DNA of 12,044 nt from Clostridia bacterium. Its GTDB lineage: Bacteria; Bacillota; Clostridia; UMGS1810. Positions 1-5,850 of the stretch are shown one piece after another; positions within the stretch are counted from its first letter, which is position 1, and every line of letters begins with the position of its first letter. Location: the NCBI GenBank assembly GCA_017549745.1, contig JAFYUA010000353.1, forward strand, positions 1 to 12,044. The letters are read 5' to 3'. The notes beneath the pieces are model-generated. The model was not told the origin of the DNA, did no database searches, and saw only the letters and a list, made by a program, of their open reading frames with translations. The translations under genes and the position numbers were made by a program.

Positions 1-804
1 GCCGTAGATGTCCACAGGGTCATTGAGGAAGCCTGCAAAAAGACCTGCAGCATTGCTTCCACCGCCCACACATGCAACGATAGCATCGGGCAGATGACCT
101 GTCATCTCCACAAACTGCTCTCTGGCTTCAATGCCCACAACGCTCTGAAAATCGCGCACCATCATGGGGAAGGGATGAGGTCCGAGAACTGAGCCGATGC
201 AGTATATAGCGTCATTATATTCCTTGCTGTAGGCATCGAATGCTGCATCCACAGCTTCTTTGAGAGTCTGGAGGCCATGTGTTACCTCCACAACATTGGC
301 ACCCAGTATCTTCATGCGGGCAACATTGGGAGCCTGCTTTTTGATGTCTACCGAGCCCATGTAGATGTCACATTTGAGGCCAAAATATGCTGCAGCAGTG
401 GCAAGAGCCACACCATGCTGACCTGCACCTGTCTCGGCAATGACCTTTTTCTTGCCCATGTATTTTGCAAGCAGAGCCTCACCCATGCAATGGTTGAGCT
501 TGTGAGCGCCTGAGTGGTTGAGGTCTTCACGCTTGGCATAGAGCTGAACCTTGCCGCCGAGTGCATCGGAGAGTCTTTCCAGATGAGTCACGGGAGTGGG
601 TCTGCCCTGAAATTCCTTTCTGATGCGACGAAGCTCGGCTATGAACTTGCGCGACTGGCAAATTGAATAATACGCCTGCGTGATTTCTGCCATGGCAGCT
701 TTGAGCTTGTCATCCACATACACTCCGCCGTACTTGCCAAAATAGCCGTTTTTGTCAGGATAGTTGTTAAAATAAGTGTCGAAGTCAACATTATTGATTT
801 TCAT
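1..804 (-). CDS. trpB: Tryptophan synthase beta chain, N-terminal two thirds (runs off left edge)
   Basis: This is the PLP-dependent beta subunit, which condenses indole with L-serine to give L-tryptophan; it normally works as an alpha2-beta2 complex with TrpA in the cytoplasm. The 268 codons present start at ATG 804-802, eight bases after GGAGG (817-813). Visible signatures are GRPTP (residues 67-71), KREDLNHSGAHK with the PLP-binding lysine at K102, AETGAGQHG with the catalytic glutamate at E124, GPHPFP (208-213), and the phosphate-binding loop GGGSN (247-251). AETGAGQHG, with H rather than W, points to the TrpB1 class that partners TrpA. The family is about 390-400 residues, so about a third is missing beyond position 1. 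The gene follows its own promoter and a tryptophan T-box, so expression should rise when tRNA-Trp is uncharged. Any trpA or other trp genes downstream lie outside the window. Confidence 0.97.
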   Translation of the reverse strand, partial: MKINNVDFDTYFNNYPDKNGYFGKYGGVYVDDKLKAAMAEITQAYYSICQSRKFIAELRRIRKEFQGRPTPVTHLERLSDALGGKVQLYAKREDLNHSGAHKLNHCMGEALLAKYMGKKKVIAETGAGQHGVALATAAAYFGLKCDIYMGSVDIKKQAPNVARMKILGANVVEVTHGLQTLKEAVDAAFDAYSKEYNDAIYCIGSVLGPHPFPMMVRDFQSVVGIEAREQFVEMTGHLPDAIVACVGGGSNAAGLFAGFLNDPVDIYG

Positions 805-829
805 TTTAAATTCCTCCGTTTATTACAAT

Positions 830-1104
830 ATAAAAACGCCCTTGACGGCAAATGAATTGCCATCAAGGACGAATAAAAACTTATCCGCGGTGCCACCTTG
901 AATTCACGGTCAGACCGTGCACTTAGAGAAGTACCATCATACCTCCGGCTGTTAACGCAAGCCTCGCGTCAGTGCATTTGACACTGCCCTCGACAGTCCA
1001 TATTACTCAGAGAGCCTTTGTGGAACTCACACCATAATCCACTCGCTCGGAAAGACCTGCTCTGCCTTTTTTCTGCCTCAACGGTTTATAAAGTATTCAT
1101 ATTT
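830..1104 (-). promoter_or_regulatory. Tryptophan-specific T-box riboswitch leader of trpB
   Basis: T-box leaders bind a cognate tRNA and let transcription continue only when that tRNA is uncharged. On the minus strand the leader contains the conserved core AAGGTGGCACCGCGG (899-885). Stem I includes GTGGA/TCCAC (1042-1038 with 1024-1020), GAGC/GCTC and CAGAG/CTCTG. The specifier loop reads GAGTAATATGGACTG, placing a UGG (Trp) specifier at 1000-998. A 6-bp hairpin CACGGT/ACCGTG (919-905) is probably stem III. The antiterminator forms when TCAAGG (901-896) pairs with CCTTGA (868-863), which is mutually exclusive with the terminator. The bulge reads UGGC, whose C can pair with discriminator G73, usual in bacterial tRNA-Trp. 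Specifier and bulge agree independently on Trp. Confidence 0.95.
832..870 (-). terminator. Intrinsic terminator of the trpB T-box leader
   Basis: On the minus strand, 870-857 pairs with 851-838 as an uninterrupted 14-bp stem (including G-T wobbles) around the five-base loop TTCAT. A run of five T follows at 836-832. The 5' arm overlaps the 3' half of the antiterminator (868-863), so the two folds compete. This is the regulated attenuator that stops trpB transcription when tRNA-Trp is charged. Confidence 0.93.
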
Positions 1105-1110
1105 AACTTT

Positions 1111-1139
1111 ATTATAACACCAACATTGCCATGTGTCAA
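1111..1139 (-). promoter_or_regulatory. Perfect-consensus sigma-A promoter for trpB
   Basis: The minus strand has TTGACA (1139-1134), a 17-base spacer and TATAAT (1116-1111), matching the housekeeping consensus at all twelve positions. Transcription should begin near 1104. The -35 box starts only seven bases after the sigK stop codon (1149-1147). Such a strong promoter suggests that trpB output is set by the T-box rather than by initiation. Confidence 0.92.
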
Positions 1140-1146
1140 CTACTTT

Positions 1147-1848
1147 TTACACATCTTCGTCATCAGACATTTTCTTGAATAATTTTTTGATTGCCTTTTT
1201 CTCTATGCGCGACACATAGGAGCGCGATATGCCAAGCATGTGTGATATTTCCTTTTGGGTGAGCACATCATAGCCGCAAAGCCCGTAGCGAAGCTCAAGC
1301 ACCTTGCGCTCACGATTGGTGAGTGCTTCTTTCATTTCGCGATAAAGCTCTATGATGCGAAGCTTGAGGTTTACCTCGTCAAACACGCTCTCGCCATCAT
1401 TGCTGAGCTTGTCGATGAGGGTGATTTCTCTGCCGTCTTTGTCCTTGCCTATGGGGTCCTGCAAAAGCACCTCGCCAAGAGTCTTTTTGCCTGAGCGAAT
1501 GGTCATGAGGATTTCGTTTTCGATGCACCTTGCAGCATAAGTGGCAAGCTGGGCGCCCTTGCCCGGATTGAATGAGTCGATTGCCTTTATGAGCCCTATG
1601 GTGCCTATGGAGATTATGTCATCACTGTCATAGCCTTTGAGAGAGTATTTTTTGGCAATGTGGGCAACAAGCCTGAGATTGTGCTCAATGAGTTTGTTTT
1701 TTGCCTTGTTGTCACCATTTTTACACCTTTCTATGTACATTGATTCTTCCTGGGGAGCAAGCGGCTTCAAAAAAGATGAGGAGCCTGTAACATAAGACAC
1801 CATAAATATGCCGCTGCCCAGAAGTGAAAAGAGCCATGATAAAAACAT
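1147..1848 (-). CDS. sigK: RNA polymerase sporulation sigma factor, pro-sigma-K, intact
   Basis: Sigma-K directs late mother-cell transcription during sporulation (coat and spore maturation genes). It is made as an inactive membrane-associated precursor. From ATG 1848 the product has 233 residues. Residues 1-18 are a hydrophobic pro-sequence ending MVS, followed by YV, matching the position where SpoIVFB cleaves the Bacillus protein. Region 2 follows (HNLRLVAHIAKKY, DDIISIGTIGLIKAI, ATYAARCIENEILM), then region 4 with a helix-turn-helix ending GISRSYVSRIEKKA (about 198-219). I prefer ATG 1848 to the upstream in-frame ATG 1887 because the protein then aligns with Bacillus SigK from its first residue, a GGGGGTG lies at 1866-1860, and no ribosome site precedes 1887. 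The gene is not split by a skin-type element. It has no terminator of its own before the trpB leader. Confidence 0.95.
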   Translation of the reverse strand: MFLSWLFSLLGSGIFMVSYVTGSSSFLKPLAPQEESMYIERCKNGDNKAKNKLIEHNLRLVAHIAKKYSLKGYDSDDIISIGTIGLIKAIDSFNPGKGAQLATYAARCIENEILMTIRSGKKTLGEVLLQDPIGKDKDGREITLIDKLSNDGESVFDEVNLKLRIIELYREMKEALTNRERKVLELRYGLCGYDVLTQKEISHMLGISRSYVSRIEKKAIKKLFKKMSDDEDV

Positions 1849-1885
1849 ATGCCAAAAAGCACCCCCGAAAAAATATAACTGCTTC

Positions 1886-1893
1886 ATTATATG
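1886..1893 (-). promoter_or_regulatory. Candidate -10 element for sigK (CATATAAT)
   Basis: The minus strand reads CATATAAT (1893-1886), close to the sigma-E/sigma-K type -10 (CATA followed by an AT-rich end) and also containing the housekeeping TATAAT. Transcription would begin near 1880, inside the longest reading frame but just upstream of the preferred sigK start at 1848. That supports the shorter start. The possible -35 (CACAATT, 1913-1907) is a poor match, so the sigma class is uncertain. Confidence 0.3.
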
Positions 1894-2000
1894 ACGGAGG
1901 GCTTGTAATTGTGAATTGTAATTTTTAAAATATATTTGTCACGAAAAGTAATAATATATCAGTTGTTATCACAAAAGAAAGAAAATCTGTGTAGAATTTT

Positions 2001-2008
2001 TGTCGACA
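2001..2008 (+). promoter_or_regulatory. Candidate Spo0A box (TGTCGACA) in the sigK/spoIIE divergent region
   Basis: The palindrome TGTCGACA, preceded by TTTT, carries TGTCGA in both orientations, six of the seven bases of the Spo0A box TGTCGAA. In Bacillus, spoIIE is directly activated by phosphorylated Spo0A, so a site here is expected. It is far (about 150 bases) from the likely spoIIE -10. Related TTTTGT motifs occur at 2053-2058 and 2093-2098, and reversed at 2131-2136. The rest of 1849-2183 is AT-rich and holds no gene that I can see. Confidence 0.45.
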
Positions 2009-2050
2009 CCAAAACGGCAGCGCGGTCATTTCCCGAAATTAACTGTGTGT

Positions 2051-2138
2051 TATTTTGTAGCATATTAATTTTGCTTGCAAAACACAGGAGAATTTTGTCA
2101 TAATTTTAAAAATACACAAGCCATAAAACTACAAAATA
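2051..2138. repeat. Inverted repeat TATTTTGTAG / CTACAAAATA upstream of spoIIE
   Basis: A perfect 10-bp inverted repeat lies at 2051-2060 and 2129-2138. A second overlapping pair, GGAGAATTTTGT (2087-2098) and ACAAAATATTCTCC (2131-2144), is complementary except for a two-base insertion. The shared right arm sits where a -35 box would lie for the TATAAT at 2156-2161. No T-run follows, so these are not terminators. They could be protein-binding sites or alternative stems. Confidence 0.55.
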
Positions 2139-2155
2139 TTCTCCCCTATGCATTC

Positions 2156-2161
2156 TATAAT
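2156..2161 (+). promoter_or_regulatory. Candidate -10 box (TATAAT) for spoIIE
   Basis: TATAAT lies 28 bases before the chosen spoIIE ATG and gives a start near 2168, leaving a short leader that just includes the ribosome site AAGGAGGAG (2170-2178). No TTGACA-like -35 is present at 17 or 21 bases upstream. This fits an activator-dependent promoter. The inverted-repeat arm at 2129-2138 covers the -35 position. Confidence 0.4.
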
Positions 2162-2183
2162 AAGTTGTCAAGGAGGAGATACT

Positions 2184-4520
2184 ATGGAAAAAACAAATAA
2201 AACACATTCCGCAGTAGTGCTTTCCAAACAACTAAAGGCAGGAGGCGAAAAAGTGCTTTTGCGCCTCACGGGAACGCGAGTAGTGGAGGCTGTCATCTGC
2301 TTTGCCATGCAGTTTTCGGGAGTGTTTGCATCGATGTCACCGTTTGGCACTGCGTTTTACGCCTCGGTGTTCACTTCCGACGGCTGGATTGCCAACTATG
2401 TGGCGGCACTTCTGGGCACTATACTTTCGGGGCGCGAAATCTTCTGGAGCTATGCCGTCACGCTCACGGCAGTGACGGCTCTAAGTGCAGTGTGGGAAAA
2501 AATATGCCAAAGCACCGCTTTGAAAGCTATAGTAACGGCTCTTCTCTTCATGCTATTTGGTGCAGTGCGGTTTATGAGCACTACATTCACTTCATTTGAT
2601 GTGATGGCACTGATCCTTGAAGCCGTGCTTATGGGTAGTGCAGTGGTTGTGTTCAAAATAGGCTATGGAGTGTTCAAAAACCTTCCCAAAAGAAGCTTTA
2701 TAAATGAAACCGAAAGTCTGTGCGCTTATGCCTCGGTGGCGATAGTTCTTCTGAGCCTTCAAAGGCTTCCGTCACTTGCGGGGCTGAAAATTGCTGAGGT
2801 GGTATCGGTCACCGTGATTTACATAATGGCGATGTCATCTGGCACAAATGCAGTGCTCACGCTCTCGGTGATGCTGGGAGTGATTGGCACACTCGGCGGC
2901 GGAATGAGTGGCACATACATGGGCACCTATGCCTTTGGTGCACTGCTTGCATCTACATTCAAAAAATATGGCAAAACAGGCGTGGTGCTTGGTTTTGTGA
3001 TAGCCAACAGTGCATCATCACTCTTTTTGGCTGATGCAGAGGATGTTGTCATAGGAGTGTATGACGCTCTGGTGGCTGCATGCATCTTTGCCATTGTGCC
3101 ACAAAGCGTGTTGAATTTTTGCCAGAAAATATCAGCCAAGGCGACTCACACCTCTCAGGATTCTGCCGTAATAGGCGATAGCGGCATTGCCAAGCTGAAG
3201 CGAATTGCCGAGGCAGTTGGCGAGCTTGGCAAGCTATATGAAAACACATCCATTGACAAAAACATAGGCAACAATTATGTGAAAATAGTGACATCAGAGG
3301 TATGCACCAAGGTGTGCGCAGGCTGCAAAAACAAACAAAGCTGCTATGACGAGGGCGGTGCGGCAATTGACGCCATCTATAGCCTTTGGAAAGACAAGAA
3401 TTTCAAGATAAGCGCTAATTCACTGCCCAAAAAGCTGAAAGACAAATGCCACCGATGTGACGGCTTTGCTCAGGCGGCATCGGGCTGCATCATGATGCTT
3501 GAATGTGAAAAGCAGTGGCTTAGCAAAATAAACGAGAGCAGGCGTCTGATTGCAGACCAACTCAGCGGCATTGCAACGGCAGTAGTCAGCGAATGTGACA
3601 ACATAGTGAAGCGCCGCGACACAGCACTTGAAGAAAAAGTGCTCACTGCTCTTGACGAGTGTGCGCTAAGTCCCTCACAGGTGTATGCCGAGAGAGTGGG
3701 CAGTGATTTTGAAATAGAAATCACCTTCGACTCATATAGATTTGACAAGCAGACCAAAAAGCTTGCATTGGAAGCAGCAGGCAAAGCTGCACTCTCCCCT
3801 GTGCGATTTGCAGGCATGAAAAGGCAGGGCACCGATGTTGTGCTCACCATTGCGCCATACATAGGCTACGGTGCAAGCTTTGGCTATGCCACGCGGGCAA
3901 AAAGCGGCGAGAAGGTGTGCGGCGACAGCTTCAATGTGATTTACACCAAAAACACCAACGCCGTGATGGCACTTTCTGACGGCATGGGCAGCGGCAAAAA
4001 AGCAAGCGAAGAAAGCAAGGCCGCAATCGAAATGCTCGAAAAATTCCTGCATGCAGGCTTTGACTGCGAAAATGCAGTGAAGCTCATAAATTCCAGCCTG
4101 CTCCTCAGAGGCGAAAAGGACACCTTTGCCACCCTCGACATATGCGACATAGACTTTGACTTGGCAACCATGAATTTTACAAAGCTCGGTGCTGCAGGTG
4201 CATATATAAAAACAAACGACAAAATCACACATATAAGCGGCAGCAGTCTGCCTGCAGGAATCCTGAAAGACCCAAAGGCAGAGAGACATATGCTTGCAAT
4301 TGATTCAGACACAGTGATTGTGATGATGTCTGACGGAATTGCAGACATTGCTCTCAAAAATCCCGAGCACGAAGGCTGGATAGAAAAAGAAATCCTCGCT
4401 TTGGACAGCTCTAACCCTCAGATAATAGCCGGCAAGCTTCTTGAGTCTGCCATCAGACTCACAGGGCGCACTGTACATGATGATATGACCTTGCTCGTAG
4501 CTTGTATAACCAAAAGCTAA
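2184..4520 (+). CDS. spoIIE: Stage II sporulation protein E (membrane PP2C phosphatase)
   Basis: SpoIIE dephosphorylates the anti-anti-sigma factor SpoIIAA, which releases sigma-F in the forespore, and it associates with the polar division septum. The start is ATG 2184, five bases after AAGGAGGAG (2170-2178); an in-frame ATG at 2148 has no ribosome site. The 778-residue product (827 in Bacillus subtilis) has a polytopic membrane domain at about 33-306, a linker/regulatory domain, and a C-terminal PP2C domain. The metal-binding aspartates are visible in SDGMGSG (D599), SDGIAD (D717) and HDDMTLL (766-767). The middle region carries a cysteine cluster, C374, C378, C381, C387, then C422, C425 and C435, which could bind a metal. 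Downstream are a small membrane protein gene (61-base gap) and ispE. Control is probably by Spo0A, as in Bacillus. Confidence 0.97.
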   Translation: MEKTNKTHSAVVLSKQLKAGGEKVLLRLTGTRVVEAVICFAMQFSGVFASMSPFGTAFYASVFTSDGWIANYVAALLGTILSGREIFWSYAVTLTAVTALSAVWEKICQSTALKAIVTALLFMLFGAVRFMSTTFTSFDVMALILEAVLMGSAVVVFKIGYGVFKNLPKRSFINETESLCAYASVAIVLLSLQRLPSLAGLKIAEVVSVTVIYIMAMSSGTNAVLTLSVMLGVIGTLGGGMSGTYMGTYAFGALLASTFKKYGKTGVVLGFVIANSASSLFLADAEDVVIGVYDALVAACIFAIVPQSVLNFCQKISAKATHTSQDSAVIGDSGIAKLKRIAEAVGELGKLYENTSIDKNIGNNYVKIVTSEVCTKVCAGCKNKQSCYDEGGAAIDAIYSLWKDKNFKISANSLPKKLKDKCHRCDGFAQAASGCIMMLECEKQWLSKINESRRLIADQLSGIATAVVSECDNIVKRRDTALEEKVLTALDECALSPSQVYAERVGSDFEIEITFDSYRFDKQTKKLALEAAGKAALSPVRFAGMKRQGTDVVLTIAPYIGYGASFGYATRAKSGEKVCGDSFNVIYTKNTNAVMALSDGMGSGKKASEESKAAIEMLEKFLHAGFDCENAVKLINSSLLLRGEKDTFATLDICDIDFDLATMNFTKLGAAGAYIKTNDKITHISGSSLPAGILKDPKAERHMLAIDSDTVIVMMSDGIADIALKNPEHEGWIEKEILALDSSNPQIIAGKLLESAIRLTGRTVHDDMTLLVACITKS

Positions 4521-4581
4521 GGTATATTTTGCTAATTTCAGGAGTATAATAAGCCGGACAATACAAAAAAGGAGCGTTATT

Positions 4582-4818
4582 ATGCCTGAAAAAAAGAGTG
4601 TAGTGGCAGAATTTTTAAAGGGAGTTTTCAAAATCAAAAAATCATACAGCAATGATATTGTGTATCAGGCAGAAAAAGTGATTGCAGATTATGTGGCTCG
4701 CAGACGAAACGAAATAATCTCTAAATACAGCAAAAAGAAGCACCGCGCGCTGAGCCTCGTGATTGTGGCGGCATCGGGAGCGCTCATATATTTTGTGTAC
4801 AGGATTATTGCGTGTTAG
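4582..4818 (+). CDS. Small tail-anchored membrane protein of unknown function (78 aa)
   Basis: I do not recognise this protein. It is likely real: AAAGGAG (4568-4574) lies eight bases before the ATG, it fills the spoIIE-ispE gap, and composition fits its neighbours. Residues 1-50 are highly charged and probably helical (MPEKKSVVAEFLKGVFKIKK, then EKVIADYVARRRNEIISKY). A very basic stretch, SKKKHRA, leads into a single membrane segment (about 57-76, LSLVIVAASGALIYFVYRII) ending in a terminal Cys. By the positive-inside rule the N-terminus should be cytoplasmic and the protein anchored by its tail. There is no signal peptide or cleavage site. A TATAAT at 4545-4550 could be a -10, but no -35 is evident, so co-transcription with spoIIE is equally likely. 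A sporulation role is only suggested by position. Confidence 0.75.
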   Translation: MPEKKSVVAEFLKGVFKIKKSYSNDIVYQAEKVIADYVARRRNEIISKYSKKKHRALSLVIVAASGALIYFVYRIIAC

Positions 4819-4820
4819 CA

Positions 4821-4850
4821 TTGACTATGTGAAGCATTTTGTGGTATCAT
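4821..4850 (+). promoter_or_regulatory. Candidate sigma-A promoter for ispE
   Basis: TTGACT (4821-4826), an 18-base spacer and TATCAT (4845-4850) give a start near 4857. This is about 25 bases before the ispE ATG and upstream of AAAAGGCGG (4866-4874). The match is 5 of 6 at -35 and 5 of 6 at -10. It begins just after the stop codon of the 78-residue gene, so ispE can be expressed apart from spoIIE. Confidence 0.55.
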
Positions 4851-4881
4851 TACTATAAACGAAAGAAAAGGCGGCACATAT

Positions 4882-5733
4882 ATGAAAGTAAAAGCAAATG
4901 CCAAAATCAATCTGTCACTTGATGTGATGGGCAAAAGAGATGACGGATATCACGATATATGCATGATACTGCAGGAAATCGACCTGTGTGACTATCTGGA
5001 CATAAGCCTTAACACCACAGGCAAAATCAACCTCACATGCAATAGCCCCGACACAGGCAGAGAAAGCGACAACATCGCCTACAAAGCCGCGCGCCTGTTT
5101 TTGGACAAGGCCCAAAACGGCTATGGATGTGACATCACCCTTGAAAAAAGAATCCCCGTGTGTGCAGGGCTTGGAGGCGGCAGTGCCGATGCGGCAGCTG
5201 TGCTAAAAGCTCTCAACGAGCTTTGCGGCAATCAGTTTGACATGCCCACCCTCATGCAAATGGGCTTATCACTGGGTGCAGACGTGCCATTTTGCATCAT
5301 GGGCGGCACGGCTATCGCCCACGGCATAGGTGAAAAGCTCACCCCCCTGCATGGCGCTAAGCCAAAATGGGTTGTGCTCATAAAGCCGGCAGTGAGCATC
5401 TCCACCAAAGAAGCTTATCACAAAATGGACACCGCCCCCTACTCTCACCCCGATGTTGAAAAGGCGGCAGCGTGCATACAAAACGGCGACATGAGTGGCT
5501 TGTATGAGGTGGCAGGCAACTGCTTTGAATATGTAATCGGTCATGAACACGGCGAGATTGCAAAAATCAAAGCACATCTTATGGCAAATGGTGCTGAATT
5601 TGCAATGATGAGTGGTTCAGGCCCCACTGTGTATGGCATATTTGATAGCCGCGACGATGCGCGCAAGGCTTTTGGCAGCTATGGCGGCTCGTTTTCGGGC
5701 GGAGGAATAGCAAGACTTGTTATAAATGAATAA
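4882..5733 (+). CDS. ispE: 4-diphosphocytidyl-2-C-methyl-D-erythritol kinase
   Basis: IspE phosphorylates the 2-hydroxyl of CDP-methylerythritol with ATP, the fourth step of the MEP pathway to isopentenyl diphosphate, in the cytoplasm. At 283 residues it has the usual length for this GHMP-family kinase. It opens KANAKINLSLDV with the catalytic-site lysine K8, followed by DGYH. The ATP loop GLGGGSADAA is at residues 96-105, LGADVPF contains the catalytic aspartate D134, and the C-terminal GHMP motif MMSGSGPTVYGIF follows. The residues just before the ATP loop are PVCA rather than the more common PxAA, a conservative change. A weak ribosome site (AAGGCGG) precedes the ATG. The gene has its own candidate promoter and is followed by a terminator hairpin, so it probably ends the spoIIE group. 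Confidence 0.97.
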   Translation: MKVKANAKINLSLDVMGKRDDGYHDICMILQEIDLCDYLDISLNTTGKINLTCNSPDTGRESDNIAYKAARLFLDKAQNGYGCDITLEKRIPVCAGLGGGSADAAAVLKALNELCGNQFDMPTLMQMGLSLGADVPFCIMGGTAIAHGIGEKLTPLHGAKPKWVVLIKPAVSISTKEAYHKMDTAPYSHPDVEKAAACIQNGDMSGLYEVAGNCFEYVIGHEHGEIAKIKAHLMANGAEFAMMSGSGPTVYGIFDSRDDARKAFGSYGGSFSGGGIARLVINE

Positions 5734-5743
5734 AATCACTCTC

Positions 5744-5779
5744 AGCCGTCGGCAAAGTGCCGACGGCTTTGCTATTTTT
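5744..5779 (+). terminator. Intrinsic terminator after ispE
   Basis: AGCCGTCGGC (5744-5753) pairs perfectly with GCCGACGGCT (5759-5768), a 10-bp GC-rich stem with loop AAAGT. TTTGC and then ATTTTT follow. The T-run is interrupted, but the stem is strong and lies 11 bases after the ispE stop. It separates the ispE group from the MBOAT operon. Confidence 0.82.
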
Positions 5780-5782
5780 ATG

Positions 5783-5811
5783 TGGACTTTTGTGTCGCAA
5801 TATGTTATAAT
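5783..5811 (+). promoter_or_regulatory. Sigma-A promoter of the MBOAT/SGNH/EamA operon
   Basis: TGGACT (5783-5788), a 17-base spacer and a perfect TATAAT (5806-5811) give a start near 5818. This falls between the ispE terminator and the MBOAT start at 5851. It makes the longer reading frame from 5782 unlikely, because that start would lie upstream of the transcript. Confidence 0.7.
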
Positions 5812-5850
5812 ATGGGGTATGATTTAAGAATTATGGGAGTGTTAAACAAA

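Noticed and set aside
277..566. Open frames on both strands inside trpB (78 and 72 codons).
   Set aside because: They are shadows of the trpB frame, with no ribosome site and no family-like sequence.
923..946. Tiny reading frame on the minus strand inside the T-box leader (GGAGG, then ATG at 937, MVLL and stop), a possible leader peptide.
   Set aside because: It contains no tryptophan codon, the ribosome site is too close, and the region is explained by the T-box fold.
3732..4357. Two long minus-strand open frames (185 and 138 codons) opposite the spoIIE phosphatase domain.
   Set aside because: The plus frame has all PP2C motifs; the antisense products are cysteine- or serine-rich with no recognisable features or ribosome sites.
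4522..4550. Possible forespore sigma-F/G type promoter (GTATA ... GGAGTATAAT) before the 78-residue gene.
   Set aside because: The spacing is 14 bases and key -10 positions do not match; only the TATAAT is convincing and it lacks a -35.
5782..5850. Upstream 23-codon extension of the MBOAT reading frame.
   Set aside because: It would start inside the promoter (TGGACT/TATAAT), and the AlgI-like N-terminus begins at 5851 after a GGGAG.
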